DNA from: Maribrevibacterium harenarium
Lineage (GTDB): Bacteria; Pseudomonadota; Gammaproteobacteria; Pseudomonadales; Marinomonadaceae
NCBI RefSeq assembly: GCF_006385675.1
Contig: NZ_VFRR01000006.1
Location: 1-64,000 of the forward strand
Reading direction: 5' to 3'
DNA: 64,000 nt
The translations under genes and the position numbers were made by a program. Shown one piece after another: positions 1 to 8,563 of the stretch. Each line of letters starts with the position of its first letter. The first letter of the stretch is position 1. The notes beneath the pieces are model-generated. The model saw nothing but the letters and a program-made list of their open reading frames with translations, was not told the origin of the DNA and searched no databases.

Positions 1-49
1 GGAAAACATGTTTCGCCAAATCAATACCTAGGATGCTAATATTTTTCAT
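1..49 (-). CDS. IS110-family transposase, N-terminal fragment (window edge)
   Basis: Only the first 16 codons are inside the window. Read from 49 downward they give MKNISILGIDLAKHVF, which matches the conserved RuvC-like DEDD start of IS110/IS1111 transposases (GIDLAK.VF with the first catalytic Asp). A GGAG ribosome-binding site lies just upstream on the minus strand. The gene diverges from galE, so the insertion sequence end must fall between 50 and about 180. Family assignment rests on this short motif only. Confidence 0.6.
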   Translation of the reverse strand, partial: MKNISILGIDLAKHVF

Positions 50-196
50 AGGACTCGCTCCTTTTAACTTAGATGCCGGTTTGCTTGGTTTGCACATTAA
101 GCATGGCACATAGTTAGGAGGGCGGGTCCATCTCATTTCCTACTTCGTGGGTGTCTCTCGCTATGATAAACTCGCGCCATCAATAAGGAGAGCCCT

Positions 197-1216
197 ATGC
201 AGACAGTATTAGTAACCGGTGGTGCAGGTTTTATCGGCAGCCACACGTGTGTTGAGTTACTTGAACGCGGCTATGATGTGGTCGTGGTGGACAACCTTTG
301 CAACTCAAGTGAAAAATCCTTGGCCCGGGTGCAGCAAATTACCGGTAAAGCCGTGACTTTTTACCAAGTGGACCTGCTCGATAAACCGGCGCTAGATGAG
401 ATTTTTGCCAATCACGAAATCGATGCGGTGATCCATTTTGCCGGCTTAAAAGCCGTGGGGGAATCTACTCAAATCCCGCTTACCTATTACCACAACAACC
501 TCACCGGCACCCTCATGTTGCTGGAGTCCATGGCTCAGGCGTCCGTGTTTAACCTCGTTTTTAGCTCCTCCGCTACTGTTTACGGAGATAAAAACCCGAT
601 CCCTTATGTGGAGCACTTCCCGCTGTCCTCCACCAGCCCATATGGGCGCACCAAGGTCATGATCGAACAATTCCTGCAAGACGCCCATGCAGCGGATAAC
701 CGCTGGAATGTGTCCCTGCTGCGCTACTTCAACCCAGTGGGTGCCCACCCAAGTGGCCTGATTGGCGAAGACCCAAATGGCATTCCCAACAACCTGATGC
801 CCTTTATCACCCAAGTGGCCGTGGGCAAGCGGGAGCAATTGAGCGTCTTTGGCGGTGACTACCCAACCCACGACGGCACCGGCGTGCGTGACTATATCCA
901 CGTAGTCGACCTAGCCATCGGCCATATCAAAGCGCTGGAAAAACTCGCCCAACAAGAACAAGCCAGCATCGAAGCCTACAACCTAGGTGCCGGCAAGGGC
1001 TACAGCGTTCTCGATGTGGTCAAAGCCTTCGAACACGCCAGCGGCCAAACCATCGCTTACACCATTGCGCCACGCCGGGCGGGCGACATCGCCGAATTCT
1101 ACGCCGATGCCAACAAAGCCAAAGCCGAACTCGACTGGGAAGTCACCCTAGACCTAGACGCCATGTGCCGGGATGCTTGGAATTGGCAAAGCAACAACCC
1201 CGAGGGGTATGTGTAG
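197..1216 (+). CDS. galE: UDP-glucose 4-epimerase
   Basis: Interconverts UDP-glucose and UDP-galactose in the cytoplasm, supplying galactose for surface glycans. The 339-residue protein has full family length. An extended SDR fold is visible: NAD-binding TGGAGFIGS at residues 7-15, the catalytic Ser in SSSATVYG near 123-130, and the YxxxK pair at Tyr149/Lys153 in SPYGRTK. AAGGAG at 185-190 supports the ATG at 197. A TATGAT at 162-167 could be a -10 box, but its -35 partner is weak. The gene stands alone before a predicted promoter and terminator; glmU and glmS follow downstream. Confidence 0.95.
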   Translation: MQTVLVTGGAGFIGSHTCVELLERGYDVVVVDNLCNSSEKSLARVQQITGKAVTFYQVDLLDKPALDEIFANHEIDAVIHFAGLKAVGESTQIPLTYYHNNLTGTLMLLESMAQASVFNLVFSSSATVYGDKNPIPYVEHFPLSSTSPYGRTKVMIEQFLQDAHAADNRWNVSLLRYFNPVGAHPSGLIGEDPNGIPNNLMPFITQVAVGKREQLSVFGGDYPTHDGTGVRDYIHVVDLAIGHIKALEKLAQQEQASIEAYNLGAGKGYSVLDVVKAFEHASGQTIAYTIAPRRAGDIAEFYADANKAKAELDWEVTLDLDAMCRDAWNWQSNNPEGYV

Positions 1217-1221
1217 CTTGC

Positions 1222-1249
1222 TTGACAAAATATGATCGGCAGGTAAAAT
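1222..1249 (+). promoter_or_regulatory. Strong sigma70-type promoter
   Basis: TTGACA at 1222-1227 and TAAAAT at 1244-1249 with a 16-bp spacer. It starts 6 bp after the galE stop. The predicted start near 1256 lies only about 50 bp before a hairpin terminator, so it could drive a small RNA as well as the decayed gene at 1354. Confidence 0.55.
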
Positions 1250-1255
1250 TTTAAT

Positions 1256-1340
1256 CAGATATCGAACAACGTTCGAATCGCGCCGAACCGGCAACGGGCG
1301 GCAGTTCCTAAAGCCACCTTTGTGTGGCTTTAGTTGTTTT
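1256..1340 (+). ncRNA. Candidate small RNA between galE and the DUF3800 remnant
   Basis: The stretch between the promoter at 1222-1249 and the terminator at 1308-1340 contains successive stem-loops. TCGAAC-AAC-GTTCGA folds near 1261-1275 and GCCG-AAC-CGGC near 1282-1292, followed by the 10-bp terminator stem. The predicted transcript is about 85 nt. I do not recognise it as a named RNA family. It could also be a 5' leader with an attenuator for the decayed gene downstream. Confidence 0.4.
1308..1340 (+). terminator. Rho-independent terminator
   Basis: Perfect 10-bp stem CTAAAGCCAC (1308-1317) with GTGGCTTTAG (1324-1333), a 6-nt loop and a TTGTTTT tail. It would end the short transcript begun near 1256 and shield the next gene. 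Confidence 0.75.
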
Positions 1341-1353
1341 CGAGGGATTGAAA

Positions 1354-1762
1354 ATGTATTTCTGCTATATTGATGAGGCTGGCTGTACAGGCGACTTGCC
1401 CAGCTACTCTACTGATATCCAACCGATATTTATACTTTGTGGCCTATTTATTCCTAGTATAAATATCATAGACCTGACACACGACTTCCTTGCTTTAAAA
1501 CGCCAGTTTAACCCAGCTCTTTGCCGCTCGCTAACACATGACTTAGATATCGTTAGACATGAAATTAAGGGCGCTGAAGATCTTCGCAAACCAATACGAA
1601 AAAAGAATCGCAATAAGCGACGAAGATCTAAGAAATCGATATGCCAATCAGCTAAAAGCGCTGTCCTATCGCTACTTTGATGGAGCACGCCACCGTGGAG
1701 GAATAACCATCCATGATGCCCTTGAACAAAGGAGCGCAAATGCATTCTTTCTCAACACATAA
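1354..1762 (+). pseudogene. DUF3800-like protein, frameshifted remnant
   Basis: From ATG 1354 the reading frame starts MYFCYIDEAGCTG, the typical DUF3800 opening with a YIDE(S/A)G motif, and reaches RHEIKG near 1556-1575, another family landmark. It then turns into a basic, low-complexity tail ending at 1680. A second frame (from about 1575 to 1762) gives a more natural continuation (QYEKRIAISDEDLRNRYANQ, then LKALSYRYFD). This suggests a frameshift near 1575-1600. The C-terminal half of the family is missing. The product is unlikely to be functional; the family's role is not established. Confidence 0.55.
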
Positions 1763-1873
1763 ACACTAACTTGTCATTTTATCTGTGACAATAACGGTTG
1801 TTCACAATCCCGTCACAATGTCTAATACCCCTTAATACACTTACACACCCACTCAAAGAACAAGGACAGTCCC

Positions 1874-3235
1874 ATGACTCAGGACATCGTAATCCTCGCG
1901 GCGGGCAAGGGCAGCCGCATGAAATCTCAGTTTTCGAAAGTGCTACACAAGATCGGTGGCACGGCGATGGTACGTCGCGTTCTTAGCACCGCCAGCAAGC
2001 TAACCAATACCAAATTACATCTTATCGTTGGTCACCAAGGGGAGCAGGTGGAAGCAGCCTGTCAGGACTTTTATGCCAATATTGTTTGGCAAAATAACCC
2101 CCAAGGCACCGGTGATGCCCTCCGTCGGGCGGCTCCTTCATTGAGTGAAGACGGCGCCACTTTGACCCTGTATGGGGATGTGCCGTTAATTCAGCAAAGT
2201 ACCTTGGAAAATATGCTCGCCCTGTCGACACCAAATACCCTTGTGTTGCTGACGATAAAACTGGATAACCCATTTGGCTATGGTCGAATCGTACGTAACG
2301 CACAAGACAAAGTGGTCGCTATCGTCGAGCAAAAAGACGCCAATGCCGAGCAACTCAAGATCCAAGAAGTCAATACCGGCATCCTACTTGCACCGAACGC
2401 CAAGCTAAAAGGCTGGTTAGAAGCCCTAACCAATAACAATGCCCAAGGGGAATACTACCTCACGGACATTATCGCCATGGCGGCCAATGACGGAGTCAAC
2501 ATCGTCACCGCTCACCCAGAAGCAGAATGGGAAGTCACCGGCGTGAACGACCGTGTTCAGTTGTCGGCATTGGAGCGAGTTTGGCAACAGCAACAGGCCG
2601 ATACCCTCATGCGCAATGGCGCGACTTTGTTAGACCCAAGCCGGATTGATGTTCGTGGCGAACTCACCACTGGTCAAGACTGCATCATCGATGTGAACTG
2701 CGTATTTGAAGGCACGGTTACCCTTGGTGAAAATGTCGAGATCGGCCCCAACTGTGTGCTTAAAAACTGCACCGTGGGCGATAATACTGTCATCAAAGCC
2801 AACACCATGATCGAAGACAGCACCGTCGGTGCCGACTGCGACCTTGGCCCCTTCGCCCGTTTACGCCCCGGCACAGTGTTAGAAAACAAAGCCAAAATCG
2901 GCAACTTCGTCGAAACCAAAAAAGCTCATATCGGCGTAGGCAGCAAGGTCAACCACCTAAGCTACGTGGGCGACACCCAAATGGGAGCGGGCGTTAACGT
3001 GGGTGCGGGCACCATCACCTGCAACTACGACGGAGTGAACAAATTCCAAACCATCATCGGTGACAACGTATTTGTGGGCTCAAATACCTCCCTCGTGGCA
3101 CCGGTAGAAGTACAAACTGGCGCAACCATTGCAGCGGGTTCCACCATTACCAAAACCGTAGGTGAACACCAACTGGCCTTCGGCCGCGCCAAACAAATGA
3201 ACAAAGACGGCTGGGCCCGCCCTACCAAAAAGTAG
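1874..3235 (+). CDS. glmU: Bifunctional GlmU: glucosamine-1-P acetyltransferase / GlcNAc-1-P uridyltransferase
   Basis: Makes UDP-GlcNAc, the precursor of peptidoglycan, LPS and several O-antigen sugars here. The 453-residue length is standard. The N-terminal pyrophosphorylase domain shows the nucleotide-binding LAAGKGSRMKS at about residues 7-17. From about residue 250 the left-handed beta-helix hexapeptides begin, with the acetyltransferase active-site region FVETKKA and NHLSYVGD. AAGGA at 1862-1866 precedes the ATG. It is co-directional with glmS but separated from it by a 480-bp hairpin repeat array, which is unusual for this pair. Confidence 0.97.
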   Translation: MTQDIVILAAGKGSRMKSQFSKVLHKIGGTAMVRRVLSTASKLTNTKLHLIVGHQGEQVEAACQDFYANIVWQNNPQGTGDALRRAAPSLSEDGATLTLYGDVPLIQQSTLENMLALSTPNTLVLLTIKLDNPFGYGRIVRNAQDKVVAIVEQKDANAEQLKIQEVNTGILLAPNAKLKGWLEALTNNNAQGEYYLTDIIAMAANDGVNIVTAHPEAEWEVTGVNDRVQLSALERVWQQQQADTLMRNGATLLDPSRIDVRGELTTGQDCIIDVNCVFEGTVTLGENVEIGPNCVLKNCTVGDNTVIKANTMIEDSTVGADCDLGPFARLRPGTVLENKAKIGNFVETKKAHIGVGSKVNHLSYVGDTQMGAGVNVGAGTITCNYDGVNKFQTIIGDNVFVGSNTSLVAPVEVQTGATIAAGSTITKTVGEHQLAFGRAKQMNKDGWARPTKK

Positions 3236-3240
3236 GAAGG

Positions 3241-3691
3241 ACAAAATGGCACTGTACGAGCCCAATCCTTTGGGCGATAAGAACTAAATCGGCCATTAAA
3301 TGGCACTGTACGAGCCCAATCCTTTGGGCGATAAGTACTAAATCGGCCATAGAATGGCCTCGTACTAGCCCAATCCTTTGGGCGATAAAAACTAAATCAG
3401 CCATAGAATGGCGCTGTACGAGCCCAATCCTTTGGGCGATAAAAACTAAATCAGCCATTGAATGGCACTGTACGAGCCCAATCCTTTGGGCGATAAAAAC
3501 TAAATCGGCCATAGAATGGCCTCGTACGAGCCCAATCCTTTGGGCGATAAAAACTAAATCAGCCATAGAATGGCCCTGTACGAGCCCAATCCTTTGGGCG
3601 ATAAAAACTAAATCAGCCATTGAATGGCGCTGTACGAGCCCAATCCTTTGGGCGATCGATGCAAAATCGGCCATAGAATGGCCTCGTACAA
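3241..3691 (+). repeat. Family B hairpin array, eight 54-bp units between glmU and glmS
   Basis: Eight units start at 3254, 3308, 3362, 3416, 3470, 3524, 3578 and 3632. Each holds GTACGAG, the hairpin GCCCAA-TCCT-TTGGGC, GATAA plus an A-rich linker, then a second hairpin of the type GGCCAT-AGA-ATGGCC. The exact 54-bp period keeps long spurious open frames on the minus strand (to 3713). The array fills the glmU-glmS gap almost completely. With no invariant direct repeat and variable spacer found in CRISPR, it is a tandem stem-loop array. It may affect glmUS mRNA processing or stability; that is inference. Confidence 0.9.
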
Positions 3692-3718
3692 ATAAATTTA
3701 ATTTAAAGGACAAACAAT

Positions 3719-5548
3719 ATGTGTGGAATCGTCGGCGCTATCGCCCAACGCAACGTAGCAAAAATCTTACTCGAAGGCTTATCTCGTCTAGAATATCGCG
3801 GCTATGACTCTTCCGGTGTCGCCATCAACAATGAAGTCGGCGTTCGCGCCCACCGTGCCGTGGGCAAGGTTCAAGCCCTTAAAGACAAATTCGAAGCCAC
3901 GCCCCTAGACGGCAAAATCGGTATCGCCCACACCCGCTGGGCAACCCACGGTAAACCCACTGAAACCAACGCCCACCCGCACTTTTCCGGGCCGGATTTA
4001 GCATTGGTACACAACGGCATCATCGAAAACCACGAAGTACTGCGCCGCCAGTTAAAAGAACTCGGCTATGAATTTAAATCGGAAACCGACACCGAAGTCA
4101 TCGTTCATTTAATTCACAACGAGCTGAAAACCGAGCCAGACTTCCTACAAGCGGTAAAAAACAGTCTGAAGCACCTAGAAGGTGCCTTCGCTATCGCCGT
4201 TACTCTTAATGATCAAAACCACCGCTTGATCGCCGCCCGCAAAGGTAGCCCCCTAGTAGTCGGTGTGGGTATTGAAGAAAACTTCGTCGCTTCTGACCAG
4301 TTGGCATTGCTGCACGTTACCGATCAATTTATCTTCCTCGAAGAAGGGGATGTGGTGGAGCTAACCCGCGATGGCGTAACCATTTTCGATAGCAAAGACC
4401 AAGTTCAAGAGCGCCCAATTAGCGTCTTTAACCACAACATCGATGCCACCGACAAAGGCGAGTTCCGTCATTACATGATGAAGGAAATCTACGAGCAGCC
4501 AGCGGTGATCTCTGCCTGCTTAGAGGGCCGCATCAGCCACAATAAAGTACTGACCAGCTGCTTTGGCGCTAACTCGGACTTCTTAAAAGAAATCGACAAC
4601 GTGCATATTGTCGCCTGTGGTACTAGCTACCACGCCGGCATGGTAGCGAAATACTGGATCGAAGACTTAGCTAACCTGCCTTGTACGGTAGAAGTGGCTA
4701 GCGAATACCGCTATCGCAAAGTTGCCGTGCCGAAAAACACCCTGTTCCTCACCTTATCCCAATCTGGCGAAACGGCGGACACGTTGGCGGCACTTCGTAA
4801 GGCAAAAGAGCAAGGCTACCTAACTACCTTGGCAATCTGCAACGTACCGTCTTCTACCTTGGTGCGTGAATCCGACCTGACATTGCTCACCAATGCCGGT
4901 GCAGAAATTGGCGTCGCTTCAACCAAGGCCTTCACCACACAGCTCACCGCATTGCTGATCACGGCGATCGCCATTGCCGATCAAAAAGGCCAACTTAGTG
5001 CCGAGCAGCAACAAAACCTAGTGAACTCACTGCGTTCGCTACCGGCTTACATCGACGAAGCACTGAAAGAAGACGAGTACATCAAACAAGTAGCTGACCG
5101 CTTCGCTAACAAGCACAACGCCCTATTCCTCGGCCGTGGCCCCATGTTCCCAATCGCCTTGGAGGGTTCATTGAAACTGAAAGAAATCTCCTACATCCAC
5201 GCGGAAGCCTACCCAGCAGGGGAACTCAAACACGGCCCGCTGGCATTGGTGGATGAAGACATGCCCATCATCACCATGGTGCCCCACAACAACATGTTGG
5301 ATAAACTCAAATCCAACCTACAAGAAGTGGCCGCACGCGGTGGCGAACTGTATGTCTTTGCCGACCAAGATACCGAACTGCACAACGAGCCGGGCGTGAT
5401 CTTCACCAAAGTGCCGAAAGTGGATGAAATTCTAGAGCCGATTGTCCACACCATCCCGCTACAACTGCTGTCTTACCACGTAGCAGTGGTGAAAGGCACC
5501 GACGTGGACCAACCAAGAAACCTCGCAAAATCGGTTACGGTGGAATAA
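3719..5548 (+). CDS. glmS: Glutamine-fructose-6-phosphate aminotransferase (isomerising)
   Basis: Makes glucosamine-6-phosphate from fructose-6-phosphate and glutamine, the entry to amino-sugar synthesis. The 609 residues match the family. The Ntn glutaminase nucleophile Cys2 follows the initiator Met (MCGIVGAIAQ). Two SIS sugar-phosphate domains follow (TLSQSGETADTLAALR and the STKAFTTQ region). The C-terminus ends PRNLAKSVTVE, the nearly invariant tail whose codons form the TnsD target. AAGGA at 3706-3710 precedes ATG 3719. A Tn7-like element sits 24 bp past the stop. Confidence 0.98.
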   Translation: MCGIVGAIAQRNVAKILLEGLSRLEYRGYDSSGVAINNEVGVRAHRAVGKVQALKDKFEATPLDGKIGIAHTRWATHGKPTETNAHPHFSGPDLALVHNGIIENHEVLRRQLKELGYEFKSETDTEVIVHLIHNELKTEPDFLQAVKNSLKHLEGAFAIAVTLNDQNHRLIAARKGSPLVVGVGIEENFVASDQLALLHVTDQFIFLEEGDVVELTRDGVTIFDSKDQVQERPISVFNHNIDATDKGEFRHYMMKEIYEQPAVISACLEGRISHNKVLTSCFGANSDFLKEIDNVHIVACGTSYHAGMVAKYWIEDLANLPCTVEVASEYRYRKVAVPKNTLFLTLSQSGETADTLAALRKAKEQGYLTTLAICNVPSSTLVRESDLTLLTNAGAEIGVASTKAFTTQLTALLITAIAIADQKGQLSAEQQQNLVNSLRSLPAYIDEALKEDEYIKQVADRFANKHNALFLGRGPMFPIALEGSLKLKEISYIHAEAYPAGELKHGPLALVDEDMPIITMVPHNNMLDKLKSNLQEVAARGGELYVFADQDTELHNEPGVIFTKVPKVDEILEPIVHTIPLQLLSYHVAVVKGTDVDQPRNLAKSVTVE

Positions 5549-5572
5549 TATTCAGCAGCAAACTTGTAAAGC
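5510..5572 (+). other. attTn7-type target site at the glmS 3' end
   Basis: The glmS stop is at 5546-5548 and the transposon begins at 5573, so the insertion point lies 24 bp downstream of the stop. This is the position used by Tn7 through TnsD recognition of the end of glmS. The 5 bp left of the element are AAAGC; the 5 bp right of it are GCTTC, so a direct target duplication is not visible. Confidence 0.75.
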
Positions 5573-5640
5573 TGTACGGCGACATTATAGTTTGACAAAA
5601 GACATTATAGTTTGATATTTTACAATAATGTTTGATATTT
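5573..5640 (+). repeat. Transposon right-end TnsB-type binding sites
   Basis: The terminal TGTACGG is followed by three related sites about 21 bp apart: GACATTATAGTTTGA at 5581-5595, the same at 5602-5616, and ACAATAATGTTTGA from 5622. Closely packed overlapping sites are typical of the Tn7 right end. Confidence 0.75.
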
Positions 5641-5659
5641 TCTAACCTCCTGCTATGCT
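5592..5659 (+). promoter_or_regulatory. Predicted tns promoters inside the right end
   Basis: Two sigma70-like candidates: TTGACA 5592-5597 with TATTTT 5616-5621 (18-bp spacer), and TTGATA 5632-5637 with TATGCT 5654-5659 (16-bp spacer). Both overlap or adjoin the TnsB-type sites, so transposase binding could repress tns transcription, as is known for Tn7. Confidence 0.45.
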
Positions 5660-5683
5660 CAAAGAGTGCGCAGGAGGCTAGAT

Positions 5684-6502
5684 ATGTTAGACACAGATAA
5701 ACCACTTGATCCTAAAGATGAAAAGAAACTGAATACTAGAGGTATTGGCTCAGGGATATGCTATGAGCCTTTTATAAAAATCCACGAAATAAATAGTAAA
5801 GGCGAGAGCTATCGTATCCGAGGAAGAAATACCTCTAGAGCTCACCATCTCCTATCTCGACTTGAGTTTTCTGCCTTTCTTGTATTTGACCGCTTCCACC
5901 TTACCTACGATATCAAGGAGCAATTTCCCTTACCGATAATTGATACCTTGAGTATTTGTGCCCGTCTAGGAATCAAGCACCCACAAATACGCAATAAACT
6001 GAAAGTCGTTACCACAGACTTAGTTGTTGAGCTTAAAGGTAAACCCTCTATTGCGATATCAGTTAATTACTCTAGCAATTTAGACAATGTGCGTACTGTA
6101 GAAAAACTGCAAATTGAAAAGCTGTATTGGGAAGAACTTGGTTATGAATGGAAGCTTTTCACAGAACAGGAAATCCCTGCGATCGTAAAAGAGAATCTAG
6201 AATGGCTTCATGCCGCCAGCCAAAATTCTCCTGACCTATACAAAGAACTGTCTTTTGACGACATCGCGACAGTGATTAGCCGTTTATCAAACTCAGATAA
6301 AACGCTCTCTACGGTATGTGCTGCTATGGATGATAAATACGAATGCAAGGCAGGTTTTCACATAGGCGTGATTCGTAATGCTGCCGCTGCAAATTTGATT
6401 GATGTCCCCTTAAACATTGTATTTAGGAATTGGCGAGCAAAGGATGTCTCTATGATTATCGGCCTAGATTCATTTAACGCCAGATTGTCTGATGTATCTT
6501 AA
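5684..6502 (+). CDS. tnsA: TnsA-like transposon endonuclease with substituted catalytic residues
   Basis: TnsA nicks the 5' ends of Tn7-type transposons and partners TnsB. ATG 5684 is chosen because AGGAGG at 5672-5677 precedes it, giving 272 residues (Tn7 TnsA has 273). The sequence tracks Tn7 TnsA throughout (LSRLEFSAFL, IKEQFPL, IKHP, VEKLQIEKLYWEELG, VKENLEWLHA). Glu61 and Asp112 match Tn7 Glu63 and Asp114 with identical 51-residue spacing. The QxK motif (Gln130/Lys132 in Tn7) reads Ser126-Val-Asn128 here, so both catalytic positions appear replaced. The stop overlaps the start of tnsB by 11 bp, implying coupled translation. Confidence 0.88.
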   Translation: MLDTDKPLDPKDEKKLNTRGIGSGICYEPFIKIHEINSKGESYRIRGRNTSRAHHLLSRLEFSAFLVFDRFHLTYDIKEQFPLPIIDTLSICARLGIKHPQIRNKLKVVTTDLVVELKGKPSIAISVNYSSNLDNVRTVEKLQIEKLYWEELGYEWKLFTEQEIPAIVKENLEWLHAASQNSPDLYKELSFDDIATVISRLSNSDKTLSTVCAAMDDKYECKAGFHIGVIRNAAAANLIDVPLNIVFRNWRAKDVSMIIGLDSFNARLSDVS

Positions 6503-8552
6503 CAAAGTATTTCTCGACCCTCATTCAGATCACCAAACAACGATTCGAGTTGTCTACGAGCATATCGACTTCCTAATGCTGATCGACATACACGATGAAA
6601 AGGCGTGGCCATATCGAGTCAATATTGATGAATTCGAAAGTTTATCATTAGAAGCGATACCTGATCCGATTTCGTTGGTCCCCCCCGATGTCGGCTCTAA
6701 AGCTGAGGAGATAAGAAATCGAGCTTATCGTTCGGTCTCGTTATTGTTAACAGACTACTTTGCCTTATTTGATAAAAAGCTTAGGAACCAGAAGATTAAA
6801 TCTGTTTTAAAAGCAACGGAGGAGCCTAGACTTTATGTCACACGACAGCTGCGTCGGTACTGGCAGAGAGGCATGTCTCCTGATGCCCTTGCTCCAGATT
6901 ACACAAAATGCGGCGCTCCCGGCCAAGATCGAATAGGGATGCAAAAGCCAGGTAGTAAACGCACTATATCCCCCGGGAACGGGGTTCCAATAACAGAGGA
7001 AGTTGCTAATTTCTTTAGATTAGCGATCGAAGGCTTTTATCTTGTCAAAGGCAACATCGACCTTGAAGAGGCCAGAACAAAGGCAAATGGCTTCCTTAGA
7101 TCAAAGTATCCAACAATCAAACAAGAAGATCTTCCGTCAGAGAGACAGTTCAGATACTTCTATAACAAATACTACGCCAAACCTCTTGTTGTTAAAGCTC
7201 GTACTCCATCTATTCAATATGCAAAAGACGTTGCACCTAGCTACAGCACCTCTGCTTCAAATAACTTTGGACCGGGTGCTCGGTATGAAATTGACGCGAC
7301 CATAGCTGACTTGCACCTTGTATCTGAACATGACCCAGACCGGATCGTAGGACGCCCAATCGTATATAAAGTCAAAGATGTATTTAGTCGCATGACTGTT
7401 GGCTTATATGTGGGGCTAGAAAACCCTTCTTGGGCAACAGCATCAATCGCTCTCGCCCATGCTTTCTGTGACAAAGTTGAGTACTGCCGCAAGTTCGGCA
7501 TAGAGATAACTGAAAGTGATTGGCCAAGTATTGGTACTCCTGCAACGATTACAGCTGACCGAGGTGAATTACTTGGTAAACACGGAGATATTTTAGTCAA
7601 TCGATTCGGTATCACGTTATCCAACACCCGAGCCTACCGAGGTGATGACAAAGGAATCGTTGAAAAGTCATTCCATATGATGCATGTGGATATCCTTCCT
7701 TATGTTGAAGGAAGGGTAGAGCCTATAAATGGAAAGAAAAAAGCGGGAAAAAGGACAGAGCTATCAGCAAATCTAACGCTTTATGATTTTACAAAAATGG
7801 TAATCATCTCTGAAATCAACCGCAATACATCTAGCCCCCTAGAGGGCTACGACTTTGAATCTGATATGCCTACAGATTTGCCAGCGATACCAGTAAGACT
7901 CTGGCATTGGGGAGTGAAAAATAGAACGGGGGTTTTGAGAGAGGTTGATCCAAAGTTAACCTATGTGAATATGCTGCCCCATAGTAAGGCGACGATATCG
8001 CCCTCAGGCATATGTTTTAAAGGGATGTATTACACCTGCGCAGAAGCCGTTGAGCTTGGCTGGTTTCACAAAAATAGATCCGTGCCTCGTCCAAAAAGCA
8101 TAGAGGTAGCTTATGACCCACTAAATACCAATGCTCTATATGTCAGACCAGATAAAAAGTTTGATAGCGTATGGGAATGTACATTACAGAGCCGAAGTCG
8201 AAGATATCAAGATATGTGCCTAGTTGAAGCAATGTCAATTCGATCTGAATCAAGGTCAACTTATGCTAAAGCCAAGCAAGAAGCTGACTATAAAGCGCCA
8301 GATCTTCAAAATGAGCTGGAAATGATCGCCCATATTGCACAGAAGAGACAAAGCTCTTCAGAATTATCAAACAACTCCAAGCGTCTAAGTGGTATTCGTG
8401 ACAATCGTAACCAGGAAAGAGAAAGCGAACGACAGAAAATGAGAGAGGCTTCCAAGCCGACTAAGGAGAAGGATACTGCAACGGTTACCTGTATCAATTC
8501 AGGCAAACAAGTTGATCAGGGATTTGATTACCCAGATTTGGACGATTTTTGA
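6492..8552 (+). CDS. tnsB: TnsB-like DDE transposase
   Basis: Catalyses 3'-end breakage and joining and binds the transposon ends. The 686 residues are close to Tn7 TnsB (702). The rve-type catalytic core is visible: Asp268 in YEIDATIADL, Asp356 in TITADRGEL and Glu391 in GIVEKSFH. The 35-residue D-to-E spacing equals that of Tn7 TnsB. An N-terminal DNA-binding region (about 1-240) and a basic, glutamine-rich C-terminal tail (about 590-686), which in Tn7 contacts TnsC, flank the core. It starts at ATG 6492 inside the tnsA end. Confidence 0.92.
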   Translation: MYLNKVFLDPHSDHQTTIRVVYEHIDFLMLIDIHDEKAWPYRVNIDEFESLSLEAIPDPISLVPPDVGSKAEEIRNRAYRSVSLLLTDYFALFDKKLRNQKIKSVLKATEEPRLYVTRQLRRYWQRGMSPDALAPDYTKCGAPGQDRIGMQKPGSKRTISPGNGVPITEEVANFFRLAIEGFYLVKGNIDLEEARTKANGFLRSKYPTIKQEDLPSERQFRYFYNKYYAKPLVVKARTPSIQYAKDVAPSYSTSASNNFGPGARYEIDATIADLHLVSEHDPDRIVGRPIVYKVKDVFSRMTVGLYVGLENPSWATASIALAHAFCDKVEYCRKFGIEITESDWPSIGTPATITADRGELLGKHGDILVNRFGITLSNTRAYRGDDKGIVEKSFHMMHVDILPYVEGRVEPINGKKKAGKRTELSANLTLYDFTKMVIISEINRNTSSPLEGYDFESDMPTDLPAIPVRLWHWGVKNRTGVLREVDPKLTYVNMLPHSKATISPSGICFKGMYYTCAEAVELGWFHKNRSVPRPKSIEVAYDPLNTNALYVRPDKKFDSVWECTLQSRSRRYQDMCLVEAMSIRSESRSTYAKAKQEADYKAPDLQNELEMIAHIAQKRQSSSELSNNSKRLSGIRDNRNQERESERQKMREASKPTKEKDTATVTCINSGKQVDQGFDYPDLDDF

Positions 8553-8563
8553 GAGATAATCAT

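Noticed and set aside
446-901. A 151-codon open frame opposite galE
   Set aside because: It is a shadow of galE; the plus-strand frame has full conservation of SDR motifs.
3222-3713. A 163-codon minus-strand open frame with an 18-residue repeat across the glmU-glmS gap
   Set aside because: It is produced by the 54-bp period of the hairpin array, lacks a ribosome-binding site and overlaps both flanking genes' borders.
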